A DNA stretch of 64,000 nt from Kappaphycus alvarezii (Eukaryota > Rhodophyta > Florideophyceae > Gigartinales > Solieriaceae): positions 434,001-498,000 of the forward strand of contig NADL03000608.1 in assembly GCA_002205965.3 (NCBI GenBank), given 5' to 3'. A program made the translations under genes and the position numbers. Below, in pieces: positions 1-10,242 of this stretch. Position 1 is the stretch's first letter; each line of letters begins with the position of its first letter. The notes below the pieces were generated by a model. The model saw only the letters and a list, made by a program, of their open reading frames with translations, made no database searches and was not told the origin of the DNA.

Positions 1-690
1 CCTTCGTATTCTCCACGGCGATTCCTTTGACCTCTCGGCCCTGATCTCAAGCTCACTCGCCTCTATCCACGCCAAATAAAGCCTCCCCCGACAGTTTTCA
101 ACCCTTGTTGTGCTAGCTGGCCCCCGCGCTTCTTCTACTGCAGGTTTGCCTGACTTTCGCACAATCGCCACCGCTGAGATCTCGAAAGCCCTCCGCGCGA
201 AACTCCTGTCTTCTGTCGTCCTTTCATCAGGTGAAAGATCTCAGCTACTCCGCCGCTTCGCTTCCGCTGCCTTCTATAACGCTTCCCGACGGTGTAACAA
301 TCTCCAGCAGAGCCAGCTTGGTACGAGGGCCGCTCCTGAGATCTGGCGAACCGCAGTTTCCTCAGTGTCGGAATCCCCGACTTCTCTAGTTCACAACCCT
401 GTAGCCACTGCGCCGACGCCAACTTCAGCACAGTTCCGGTCCTCGGCCCCCTTGGTCACCATGCTTCTGTCTATCTTTGCGCACGCGGCTCCATCCGGCG
501 CCACGACATTGTCCGCGACCCTCTCATTCCCGAGCTATCCGAACTGTCAATAGGCGTACGTCCTGTGCGGAAATAGAACTTGCCACGAAGACTTACCTCA
601 ACCCTCCAACTCTCGCTGATGACTCGACATCTACATCCACGACACCCAGTTCTCCCCCGTTCCGCAGGGCTAAGACGTCACTGTGAATAG
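1..690 (+). pseudogene. LINE-type retrotransposon 3' relic (C-terminal domain)
   Basis: In the frame running through 451-570 the translation contains LGHHASVYLCARGS followed by RRHDIVRD. This is the GHHA...RH(D/N)..RD signature that follows the reverse transcriptase in the LINE family found elsewhere in this window (compare 60,540-62,095). The frame hits a stop near 570 and coding-like sequence continues in other frames to about 690. Upstream of 400 only low-complexity Ser/Ala-rich translation is seen, so the RT core is either outside the window or lost. No intact ORF remains. Family assignment rests on this short motif, so confidence is moderate. Confidence 0.45.
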
Positions 691-1516
691 ACCCTAGTCC
701 ACTCCATACGCTAAGCAACGAAATCATGCGCCCCTCGCTGCACCTGCTGCATCTGAGCCCGTGAAACCTCTCCGATATGGTCACCTCTGTTCCGACCTAG
801 GGATAACTTTACCCAATGGGCTTTGACATTTGCGGTTCTGCCGGGTCCGGTGCAGAACGAGGCCTTTCAAAGTTTACGGCATACTTCGCTCGATTATTAG
901 TTCTCTCATACAACGACGAACTATGGTCGCGATCAACCAACGAGAGCTAAACCGCTCCTGGCTTGGATAGCTCCTTAATTTCTGAGGGATGTTAGTCGTC
1001 CCCCCCCTTCATGTTTGGTAAAGGTTTCCTCTTTACCTTTATTCGTTGCCTCACTCGTGTCAAAGAAATACATGTCTTTGTTAGGTCCAGCCGGGGCCGT
1101 ACGGTCCCCTCGTAATGTATTTTAGTAAAGGTCACCATTTCCCCTTTGTTGCAGTATTCCTTGAAATTCACTAGGGAGCGTGCTAAAGTTTTCCTGGATA
1201 GACAGTAGTACGCAGACTCATGGCCATTCTTGTCATCCATCACGCGCGGGGTCCTCAGAGCTAATGCAACAGAGAGTAGAGATGATACACTAAAGCAACT
1301 GTGATTTTCCAGTATTTTCTGTCATGTCGTTACTCACATTTTGTCCGTCACCAAGATTTTGCACAAACAGGAATGTAACATGGCAGAAAACGTGCAAAGA
1401 CATCATTACGTGGAGCAGATCAACTTGAGATTAACAGTTCTTCCCTGTCGGCGACCCAGCATGACTACAGCCTGGGGTGGGGAGGGGAGAGCAACGAGTT
1501 TCATCCTCGGGTGGTG
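691..1516. other. Intergenic, no supported gene
   Basis: Short open frames exist on both strands (for example 992-1243 minus), but none has a recognisable domain or convincing composition. A C-rich run lies near 1000. I see no repeat structure. Confidence 0.4.
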
Positions 1517-1525
1517 TATAAAAAA
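1517..1525 (+). promoter_or_regulatory. Candidate TATA box upstream of the 1730 ORF
   Basis: TATAAAAAA lies about 205 bases before the ATG at 1730, within GGTGTATAAAAAAGCC. A pyrimidine-rich stretch follows (1545-1640). The distance allows a leader of roughly 170-180 nt. It is the clearest TATA element next to a plausible gene here, but no transcription start is known. Confidence 0.4.
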
Positions 1526-1729
1526 GCCGCGACCGTGTTAATTCACGCGTCTCCTCGCCCAACTCACTCATTAACTCCCTCGCAAAAGTTTTCGACGTTT
1601 CACGGCCATCAAATTTATCTGTTCTTCCCACTCCGAATTCAGAACCGCAAAGGTGCGTTCTTTGAAACGAGGTCTGCGGCATCTCTTCGAGGTTGTTTTC
1701 CTCAAACAATCATCACATGACCATTCATC

Positions 1730-2341
1730 ATGGTCAGATCAACTCAAACTTTCCGTACTTCCCAATATCTGTCTCTCGAGTACAACATTTCGTCCACAAG
1801 TAGCGAAACCGCCAAGGGCGTACTTCGTCGGGGAAAGAGGTCTTTCCGTGAGTTCTTCTCGGTGGCCAAGGACACCAGAAAGGATAAGATTAACGCCTGT
1901 CTGCGCTCTTTACGAGAAAGATTCCGAAGACTGAATGAAAGTGCTTTCCGCCTCGTTATCATGATAATGTTGAGCTCCCCAAAAGAGACTATACCACTTC
2001 TTGTGAAAGCTATATTAGACAACTTTCCTTTTGAAATCTATTTCACGTACAATCCTCCTCCAGCACAAACACAAGATCAGTGGGAATGGCAGAGCACTTC
2101 CGATAGTAGCCTAGGTTTGTCATCGTGTGGAAGCTGGAGTTCGTTCTGGCATCGGACAGGGAGCGGGTGCGCAGCGCCTCCACCTCCACATGGCAATCTG
2201 TTTTTGAGGTCTTTTTCGGGTAAGTCAGGAGGCCATGAAGAATTCAACTCTATGTCCAGTCTGTGTGACATTAATGCCAGCGATACTGTGGAGGATCAGA
2301 GGCCATTGCTGGCAAACTCATTCCATGTTGAAAGGCGGTGA
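1730..2341 (+). CDS. Hypothetical protein, basic N-terminal half
   Basis: A 203-residue open frame that I do not recognise. Residues 1-75 are strongly basic, with repeated Arg/Lys pairs and an amphipathic look (SETAKGVLRRGKRSFREFF). A short hydrophobic stretch follows around residues 76-105. The C-terminal half is rich in Ser, Gly, Trp and Pro and looks disordered. The start at 1730 is the first ATG of the frame and is preceded by a TATA-like element at 1517. No signal peptide or catalytic motif is evident. There are no operon-like neighbours; the next gene, at 3015-4055, is on the other strand. It could be a lineage-specific small nuclear or nucleic-acid-binding protein, but nothing in the sequence proves function, and chance ORF status is not excluded. 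Confidence 0.4.
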   Translation: MVRSTQTFRTSQYLSLEYNISSTSSETAKGVLRRGKRSFREFFSVAKDTRKDKINACLRSLRERFRRLNESAFRLVIMIMLSSPKETIPLLVKAILDNFPFEIYFTYNPPPAQTQDQWEWQSTSDSSLGLSSCGSWSSFWHRTGSGCAAPPPPHGNLFLRSFSGKSGGHEEFNSMSSLCDINASDTVEDQRPLLANSFHVERR

Positions 2342-3014
2342 AGAGTGTGCCGGCATGAGGACGGCAAGTGGACACATTTCCGTGGTTTGTTTACGAGGAA
2401 TTTCGACTACTAGACATATCTTTCCTATCGCGCCAAAGGGATTGCAATCTTCGGACATCTGCTCCGTTACAATTTAACAAATGGCTGTTTCATGCCTACC
2501 GCAATACGAACGAATTGCGAGTGGCATCCGCAGCCTATAAAGATCACCAAAACGATACAGGATCACAAAGGTCAACCGCGTGTTACAAGGCGAGCAAAAG
2601 CGCAAACCCCATTCTAATCCTAGGCTGCTATTGAGCCCCTGCCGTTCACCTGTGGCGTAATTGTCTCATAGTAGATCATTCAGTCCTCAACAGTGATCCC
2701 TGTCGGCCGTAACGTGGCCTTTCGAGCGAAGAGAAATTCCGAGGGAGACAAGACTTGTACGTGTCCCCATGCCCTGAGGCATTCCATCGTAGATTGTTAT
2801 CAGAAAATTACAAGATGGCATCGAGTCCATTTCAACGTTGCGAGAATGTCGAAGCGCCTATCGCTGCCGTGAAGAAAAAGAAAACTATTATGACGGTGGT
2901 CTGCAATTCGACGTCATGGTGCGTTCCTAGTGAACCAGGCGCCTGAATAATGTAACCATTCAGTTGAAAATGCAAAGAGCACAAAATTGGTTGTAGGCAT
3001 CAGAGTTTGGTGGT
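2342..3014. other. Intergenic, no supported gene
   Basis: Holds the 3' flanks of the 1730 ORF and of the HNH gene, which converge here. Only short unremarkable ORFs are present and no repeats were noticed. Confidence 0.4.
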
Positions 3015-4055
3015 CTACTGCTCCTCGACATCCATACTCTGACTCCAATAGATGTAGTCCCTCCAACTTTCATGCAAGTATTGCGGCGGAAACTTCCTCG
3101 CATTCTCCTGTAGCATAATATTGGACGGTTCCCTTGGTGCAGACCTCAAGGCCATACCCTTCAAATCCTTCAACAAGAACCTGCCTTTACGATGATTGCA
3201 AGCGATACAAGCGGTGACAACATTCTCCCAATTGGTCTTGCCTCCTAGACACCTCGGCACCACATGATCAAAAGTCAATTCCTGGGTTGGAAACTTTTGG
3301 CCGCAATACTGACATGAAAACTGATCCCTCAGAAACACATTGAAGCGTGTAAAGGCCGGCCGTTTGGACGCCATAGGCTGATAGCGTTTCAAACTAATCA
3401 CACTAGGCAACGGAAAAATCATACTCGGACTCCTCACGCCAACATCATAAGTAGCAACCACGGTAACACGATCCAAAAACACCGCCTTGACAACCTCCTG
3501 CCACGGCCACAAACTCAGCGGCATATAACTGAGTGGCGAGAAATCCGCATTCAGAACCAGCGCCGGGCAACTCTCCGGGCGCAAGTCGGACATCTTTGTA
3601 AAAGTCTTTGCGGCGACATGAGGCTTGACACGGTCCCAGTCATGGCCAGCAGCGGTGGACAAGTGGCGGGAGGCTGCGGAAGAGGAGCGTGCGCGCTTGG
3701 CGGTGCGTTTGTTCTTGGAGGTACGCGGTTTTGAGGGGCGTTGGACGGGGGTTGTGGAATTTGGATTGGGACGTGGTGGTGGTAGGGGAGATGAAGATCG
3801 GGCGCGTGCGGTCCATGGGGATGCAAAGGCGGGACGGGTGGCTGTGGTTGTGATGAGGAGGGACATTGTGGGGGAGTGGCGGTAGCGCAGGGGCTTTGGG
3901 AGGAGGGGGTGTGACGCTGGGGACGCATGTGTCGATGGGATGGTACCCTTTGAAGGGTATTGCGAGTGTTGTTGGGGTTTTGGAGGTTGGATGCATGGAG
4001 GAATCTGCGGTGGTATGTATGCCACCCACTGGGTGTTGGAGAAGGCTGTAGTCAT
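3015..4055 (-). CDS. HNH endonuclease-family protein, probably plastid-targeted
   Basis: A 346-residue protein with a C-terminal HNH domain at about residues 235-300. Paired cysteines C248/C251 and C283/C286 would hold a structural zinc; D263-H264 sits in TFDHVVPRCLGG, with N278 in NWENVV and N287-H288 in CNHRKG, matching the H-N-H metal and catalytic positions. The preceding region (LVLNADFSPLSYMPLSLWPW) and the tail LHESWRDYIYW resemble the HNH proteins shared by cyanobacteria and plant plastids. Residues 1-150 are Pro/Ser/Thr/Arg-rich, lack acidic residues and fit a transit peptide. Met64 (codon ending at 3866), beginning MSLLITTTATRPAFASP, is an attractive alternative start; the longer ORF is given because it is open. 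Single exon. Expected activity is metal-dependent DNA nicking or cleavage in the plastid; the substrate is unknown. Well supported as a gene, function by family only. Confidence 0.85.
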   Translation of the reverse strand: MTTAFSNTQWVAYIPPQIPPCIQPPKPQQHSQYPSKGTIPSTHASPASHPLLPKPLRYRHSPTMSLLITTTATRPAFASPWTARARSSSPLPPPRPNPNSTTPVQRPSKPRTSKNKRTAKRARSSSAASRHLSTAAGHDWDRVKPHVAAKTFTKMSDLRPESCPALVLNADFSPLSYMPLSLWPWQEVVKAVFLDRVTVVATYDVGVRSPSMIFPLPSVISLKRYQPMASKRPAFTRFNVFLRDQFSCQYCGQKFPTQELTFDHVVPRCLGGKTNWENVVTACIACNHRKGRFLLKDLKGMALRSAPREPSNIMLQENARKFPPQYLHESWRDYIYWSQSMDVEEQ

Positions 4056-4689
4056 TCTGAATTGGTCAGCACGGTTTTTTGAGAATTGTGCTGAATGAGG
4101 CGTGTGGCATTGGGCAGCGAATCAGAGGTGACAATGGGCAAAATGTGGGGGAATATCTTGTGCAAAAAGGCATCTTCGCCTTCACCATGGCCACTCGTTT
4201 CAAAAATTCACAGCATGTATCTCGGTCTGTTGCCCCATTTTTGGGCCATACAAACTCTGCCACGTGTCTCTCATGCCCAATGGCGTTTGACACGCACTAT
4301 TCATTCAGGAGAGCATGCCGACCTCCACGTGCCTTGTATTGGTTGGTCAATAGTTACTTGTGAGAATGCATGGTTTTGTCATGACCCCACCTGTTGGCAG
4401 GGGCACTCCATTCAGCTCATCACAAGTGTACAGTATATACCGCTGCCTGTAGCCCAGTAATACTGTATTTCTAGTTCAAACTGTGTCTGTTCGTACACCG
4501 ACTGGCCCGACTATTCGCCAAAGATCTAACCGCATGTTCCAAGTTGGCTACACTCCCATGCATGAATTCGTCGGACTTTGAATGAATTCATTCCTGAATT
4601 CGGATCGCAGAGCGTGCAAACGTTGTTGACATCCACGACATTCACTGTAATTCTGTAAAGTACAGCACCGCACAGTACAGTACCATACA
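4056..4689. other. Intergenic upstream of the HNH gene
   Basis: Probable promoter side of the minus-strand HNH gene. It contains scattered CAGTA/TACAG motifs near 4425-4440 and 4655-4690 that resemble the dispersed GTACAGT repeat seen at 30,458. No coding signal. Confidence 0.4.
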
Positions 4690-4694
4690 GTTTA

Positions 4695-4942
4695 TGTGTT
4701 AGCCAGTAGTTAGTCGACTCATTTAGGGTACACGTGTAGTACGATTGTGCTGGTCGGCTCGTCGGTTTCCGCCGCTTGGCCCCGACGAACTTTTACCCAT
4801 TACTTAAACCGGGGCACATCTGCCCCCAGAGTAAACAGGTAACCGAAGGAACATCAACTGCATTTTACCACGACATCGAACCACCGTTCTATTGTGAGTT
4901 GCAGTTTCCCCTTCGTGTCCCAACCAGTCGTTGTCTACAACA
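4695..4942 (+). repeat. 5' LTR of copia A
   Basis: Starts TGTGTTAGCCAG and ends GTCTACAACA. It matches 9990-10237 except for three substitutions. TSD GTTTA precedes it at 4690-4694. Confidence 0.95.
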
Positions 4943-5196
4943 TTCCGGAATTAGTAGCAACGCTGCTGCTTTGACTTTTCTTTTTTTCAACCCCCGGCTG
5001 TCTCGACACGAGACGACTTTGCTGCAACGTCGTGAAGCGACTTGTGTGTGGTAGCTTGCTAACTCCTTGACGACGCCTGTCTTCCATCCCAAAACACACA
5101 AGCGTGAATCGGCCTCAGTATTGCGCCAACGTGATACGAACCGGACGAAGACTTGGAACTTGGATGACCCTCTTGGAAATCAACTAGCCTCCAAAC

Positions 5197-7257
5197 ATGC
5201 CTTATGAGTCACAGATTAAGGCCACTTTGGCACATGATCAGGACCTACAACACCTTCTCACTCTTTGGGATGACTTGGAAAAGCCAACCTTGCTAGAAGC
5301 CATCATGGAAACACTGTCCGCCAAGATCTTAGCTTCGCTCAGTGCGAGTGTAGTGTATGAATTTCGCAACTACCTTCACACGAAGGAAGTTGATATTGCA
5401 GAATTGGATGAGGATGGAAACCCGAAGCCTTCATTATGGTGCCTGGCCGGACTGCTACTCCCTGATCAACGTGACCAAGTCCGTGAGTACATTAACACTG
5501 GCTCCATCACCGGTGCCACACCCTCAACAACTGGTGTACACCACATCACCATACCCAACGACCCGAATGGTACTTCATACCACAGTGGAACCAAACCTGG
5601 AAAGCCAAGCGACATCACAGGAAAGTTCAACCATGATGATCAGAAGTACAGTGGACGAATCGACCAACCATTCCCCCGCTTCGAGATAACATATCGACGT
5701 CTTGTAAACACTCACCGTATTTCGCAAGCGGATGCAAAGAACTGTCTCGCATGTATGTTCACTGGACCTGCCCTGAAATGGTACCAAGACTATGTTGAAA
5801 ACCAGGTGGAGGATCTTGATGAAGCCTTCAAGAAACTCAACATGCACTTCAACAATGATGCTGTCAAGACCCGCGCCCGTGCAGAATGGTCTAAGATACA
5901 CTACCGCCTCTATCAACCGGACCTCCAACCTGATGCGGATAGCTTGTTCAAGATGCGTTCTCGGATGTCGGAACTTCAGGACATTGTACCAACAGCCTTC
6001 CGTGGACCAGAACATGACCTTGCGCAGTTCAAAGATGCAATGACGAACGTACCGTTCGCGGAGATGATCTTATCACAGATGCCCAAGTCAAGCATCGACC
6101 TTGAGAATAAATTGCAACTTCGTATAGAGGAACTAAACAAGGATAAGGTCGTTACTAAACCAGAACATGCATCGCCAACTTCTGTTGCCGAGATCCAGAA
6201 GGGATTGGCGGAACTTCTCAACGTTGGAAGATCTTATGGGAACCGCCCGAACTATCGTCAAAATCGAAATCACTACAAAGGCCGATATCCTAATCGGGAC
6301 CATGCTCGCCATCACCCAAAGAATACCCATTATGGATCACGCCATGGTAGATACAACGGATCGAATCGCCAAAATGCAGTGCGCAAGAACCCGATCGATC
6401 CGAAGACTGGAAAGCCGGCAAAGTGTGACTTTTGCGAATCGGTCACGCATTTTTGGAAGGACTGTCCAGACACTCCACCCGATGCTAAGCTGAAGCATCA
6501 GATACAACTTATTGGACTTGACGGAGACTCTGTAGAAAGCATACTCAACTTAGCAACTGACCTCGCTACGGACAATGACCAGTATGACAGATCCCCTTCA
6601 TCACACTATGAACCCGACTCCGACTTCCACCCCGGAGATGGTGAGGACTCTGACGATGAAAGTGCCAACTCCGTTCACTTCGCTGACCATGACGAAGAAC
6701 GAGATATCAACTTCGTCTCTGACTTCACATCCTCGCTGCATGAGCAACTATGCGACAATGCAATTCGTCACTCACTCCGTGCCGAACCCAACCCAATTGT
6801 CTATGACCATGCTGCTGAAGAGATCAACACATCTGATCTTATATCAATGTGGTCCAAGGCACGCCGTCGGAAGTTGATGAAGCGAGCAGGGAAATATCGC
6901 AAGCGAGAAATCATTGTCGAGGATCCTAGAGGTGTACTCAAACCGATCAATCATGCCATCTACAGCGAAGACGACTTCATAGGAATATGCACGGATATTG
7001 GAGCTTCTACTGCTTGCTCTGGACTGGATCAGTACAAGGCCTACTGCAAGGTGACAAGTTCTCCAGTTCAACTGAAACCCTCATCACACATTCTAAAGTT
7101 CGGTGGTAAGCGACACAGGTCTCTGGGAATTTCAACCATCCGCGTACCTATTTCAGACAGTGCTTTCTTCCAGTACGAGTGCGACGTTGTTAAGGTTGAT
7201 GTAACCAATGCTACTGGGACTCCCTCAAATGGATGCGAATGGTGTTTACGTGAATAA
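5197..7257 (+). CDS. Gag-protease polyprotein of copia A
   Basis: An uninterrupted 686-residue ORF starting 254 bases after the 5' LTR. The N-terminal 330 residues are a Gag-type helical region with no close landmark. A basic Arg/His/Asn/Tyr-rich linker (about 340-405) precedes a CCHC zinc knuckle at C410-C413-H418-C423 (CDFCESVTHFWKDC), which would bind element RNA. An acidic stretch (about 465-505) follows. The aspartic-protease motif is at D600 (TDIGASTACSG); Ile replaces the usual Ser/Thr of D-S/T-G. The ORF stops in the protease region and integrase follows in another frame. That this half is fully open while pol is fragmented is unusual and suggests selection on Gag or recent mobilisation in trans. 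Confidence 0.85.
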   Translation: MPYESQIKATLAHDQDLQHLLTLWDDLEKPTLLEAIMETLSAKILASLSASVVYEFRNYLHTKEVDIAELDEDGNPKPSLWCLAGLLLPDQRDQVREYINTGSITGATPSTTGVHHITIPNDPNGTSYHSGTKPGKPSDITGKFNHDDQKYSGRIDQPFPRFEITYRRLVNTHRISQADAKNCLACMFTGPALKWYQDYVENQVEDLDEAFKKLNMHFNNDAVKTRARAEWSKIHYRLYQPDLQPDADSLFKMRSRMSELQDIVPTAFRGPEHDLAQFKDAMTNVPFAEMILSQMPKSSIDLENKLQLRIEELNKDKVVTKPEHASPTSVAEIQKGLAELLNVGRSYGNRPNYRQNRNHYKGRYPNRDHARHHPKNTHYGSRHGRYNGSNRQNAVRKNPIDPKTGKPAKCDFCESVTHFWKDCPDTPPDAKLKHQIQLIGLDGDSVESILNLATDLATDNDQYDRSPSSHYEPDSDFHPGDGEDSDDESANSVHFADHDEERDINFVSDFTSSLHEQLCDNAIRHSLRAEPNPIVYDHAAEEINTSDLISMWSKARRRKLMKRAGKYRKREIIVEDPRGVLKPINHAIYSEDDFIGICTDIGASTACSGLDQYKAYCKVTSSPVQLKPSSHILKFGGKRHRSLGISTIRVPISDSAFFQYECDVVKVDVTNATGTPSNGCEWCLRE

Positions 7258-7269
7258 CATCACCCGGCA

Positions 7270-10008
7270 ACTCATTCACCAATACGATGGATGACCTCCC
7301 CTAGCTCACATCAACGGTCATCTATTCATTCAGTTGACCACGAAGTGATGTTCACGGATGCAGAGCTGCGAAAGCTTCACTGGCAATTCTTTCACCCCAG
7401 TGTCGGCCGTCTATATGGACTGCTGAAGCGAGCAAGACCTGAAGAGGTAGGACCTGAAACGAAGAAGGCTATAAAGGAGATCACAGACGCTTGCAAGACA
7501 TGTACCGAGCTGAAGCGGCGACCGTTACCCTTTGTTGTTTCTATTCCTGAGGAAGGCTTGTATTCAATCGATGCGTAATCATTGATCTCTACTACCTGGA
7601 CGGACGCCCTACCCTTTCGATCATCGACAAGGATACTAGCTACTTGGCCTCTAACTTCCTCCCCACATCACTACGGAAGCTGTATGGAGTTCCTTCCTTC
7701 TCACATGGGTTAACACTTATGCTGGATGGCCTGATGCAGTGTCACGTGAATCTGGATCCCAACTTCGCTCCCGCAACTTTCAGCAGTATCTCGAAGGCTC
7801 AGGTGTCGCGTCAACGCAACTGGTGTAGAGTCTCATCACTCCTTGGGCAAAGGCGAACAAGTTCATGACTCTATCCGACGCACCTACAAGAAGGTTCGAG
7901 CAACCTTTCCGACCGTCTCCCAAGAACATGCACTAAGCATAGCCGTCAAAGCATACAATGATACGGCTAATGTTAATGGACTCGTCCCATCGTTGTTGGT
8001 CTTCGGGATCATGCCACGTATCCACATTGGGAGCGAGGAGCTACCTGATCAAGAGACCCGTTTCAAAGCAATGACCGAAGCGCGGAATGAGATGGAGACC
8101 ATTATGATCAGCGTCGAATCGACGTGGCACTCAAGAAACGGACACCTTCCGCTGCAAACCGTACCTACCAACCCGGCGACGAGTAATGGTCTATCGTGAA
8201 CGTTACCAAGAGCAGAATGTGAACAAGTGGGTCGGACCTTTCAAGGTTATCAAGCAAGTGGAAAAGATTTTGACCGTGAAGGACAAGGAACGCGAAGTGG
8301 AGTACAACATCGATCAAGTCAAGCCTTACATTGCTCCTGCTGTACAGTTCGCGAATGTTCTTAGCGATCTTGTCAAACCTGCACAGAGACACGAAAGATA
8401 TCTTCATCACTGAAATTCTTCCCATCAATGATCCTCGTGGTAAGGACCCACGCTTCGCAGAAGCCAAACTCAAAGAGCTTCAGGGACTCATTAGTCGCGG
8501 CATGTTCAAGGTTTGTCTCAAGAAGGACATTCCAAAAGATGCAAACATTCTGGGTACTCGTTTCGCTCTCACGATCAAGAATCTAGAAACTGATGAACCT
8601 CTCTTCAAGGCTCGTCTGATTGCACAAGGTCACAAGGATAAGGACAAGGACTTTATCATCAACTCCGTCACTACGTTGCACAAGCATAGTGTTCGTCTTA
8701 TGGCCTGTCTTGCTGCTACCTTTGGTTTTGATATGTGGTCTCAAGATGTCACTCAAGCATACACGCAGGCAACGTACCAACTACTTCGGGACGTCTTCAT
8801 ACGCCCTGTTAAGGAATTCGTGACATGCAACTTCCTGCAGATGCCCTATTGAAACTGCTGGTACCCTCTACGGAACCCCAGATGCTGGAGACTATTGGGA
8901 ACTGACCTTCAAAAACCATCACACGGAGGACTTACAGATGAAGCCCACCGTAATGGACAGTAGTCTCTTTGTCCACCATACTGAGAAGGATGGGAAGAAA
9001 GTTCTGAACGGACTCTCTGGTACTGTTTTTGATGATGCATTACAATTCGGAACAGAGGATTTCAAGAAGCTTACCGAGTTGACTGGTCACAAATTTGATT
9101 CAAAGCCTCGTGAATACGGAAGTACAAACTTCACTGGAATCCGTATCAAAAAACCGGAAAAGAGTTTCACATGTCACAAATTGACTATATCAACAAACTT
9201 AAGCCTCTTTCGAAAGACTGTTCGATGACCGACTTCCGTTCATCCAGAGGTGGTATCTCATGGATCCTACACACCAGACCGGACATCGCATTCAACATCG
9301 CTCAACTTTCACAAGTCACGGAAGATAAGCTGGATGATGAAGCAGTTCGCACGGTGAACAAGGTCGTCACCCATCTACAGAGTACCAAACATCGCACCAT
9401 GAAGTTTGTACCCCTGGACATCGAATCATTGCACGTCGCTGTGTACACCGATAGCTCCTTCACGAACAATTTGGACCTCACATCACAATTGGGCGTTGTA
9501 GTGCTTTGCGGATGCCAACAAAAGCTGCAACCTTCTGCATTAAACTCATACAAAGCACGTCGTGTTACGAGATCTGTCCTTGGAGCAGAGCTTTACTCCT
9601 TCGCAGATGGATTTGATTTTGCTTTCTCAATGCAACACGATCTTAACTTCATTCTCAACCGAGATGTTGCTATCAAGATGTACACTGACAGCAAGAGTCT
9701 TTTCGACATACTTGTTACCGCAGTTACATTCCGAAAAGCGTTTGATGATTGACTTAAGTTCTCTTCGAGATGCATATGACAGAGGTGAAATATCGGATGT
9801 TGCTTGGATCAGATCCGAATTTAACCCCGCGGACGCTATGACCAAGCTAATCAAGTCGGACGTTCTGGACAAGATCATGGACCATAACGTTATTGACCAC
9901 CCCGTTGAACAGTGGGTCGTGAAAAAACTGCAAAGTCCATTGGTAGTTCAACTGCTTAGTCGCCTAAATTCGCGACAAACTAGAGGGACTGTGTTAGCCA
10001 GTAGTTAG
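7270..10008 (+). pseudogene. Degenerate pol (integrase, RT, RNase H) of copia A
   Basis: Pieces of pol occur in order but in shifting frames. The integrase HHCC zinc region (LRKLHWQFFHP ... CKTC) lies at 7350-7510. The integrase core lies at about 7580-8140, including a GVESHHSLGKGE stretch where most copia integrases have a QNG-ER motif. RT N-terminal sequence (FKARLIAQGH, MWSQDVTQAYTQA) lies at 8400-8820 and the RT palm at 8850-9220. RNase H and C-terminal sequence (HTRPDIAFNIAQLSQ, YTDSKSLFD, TK) lies at 9170-10008. At least six frame changes are needed. The RT active site reads VFDD where related copies have YVDD. Non-functional as read. Confidence 0.85.
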
Positions 10009-10237
10009 TCGACTCATTTAGGGTACACGTGTAGTACGATTGTGCTGGTCGGCTCGTCGGTTTCCGCCGCTTGGCCCCGACGAACTTTTACCCATTGCTT
10101 AAACCGGGGCACATCTGCCCCCAGAGTAAAGAGGTAACCGAAGGAACATCAACTGCATTTTACCACGACATCGAACCACCGTTCTGTTGTGAGTTGCAGT
10201 TTCCCCTTCGTGTCCCAACCAGTCGTTGTCTACAACA
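9990..10237 (+). repeat. 3' LTR of copia A
   Basis: Differs from the 5' LTR at three bases. It is followed by TSD GTTTA at 10238-10242. The pol frame runs a few codons into this LTR before its stop at 10008. Confidence 0.95.
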
Positions 10238-10242
10238 GTTTA

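Larger units (their letters stand above)
4695..10237 (+). mobile_element. Ty1/copia LTR retrotransposon A (complete ends)
   Basis: A 5543-bp element bounded by 248-bp LTRs (4695-4942 and 9990-10237) that begin TGTGTTAG and end TACAACA. Perfect 5-bp target duplications GTTTA flank it at 4690-4694 and 10238-10242. A short purine run (AGAGGGA) lies just before the 3' LTR. The domain order Gag, CCHC knuckle, protease, integrase, RT, RNase H is that of Ty1/copia. I count three LTR mismatches in 248 bp (98.8% identity), so insertion is recent, yet pol is broken in many places while Gag-protease is open. The insertion lies beside LINE relic sequence that starts at 10243. Confidence 0.95.

Noticed and set aside
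3551-4029. Long Pro/His/Ser-rich ORFs overlapping the HNH gene in other frames
   Set aside because: They are shadows of the low-complexity N-terminal region of the HNH gene and have no domains.
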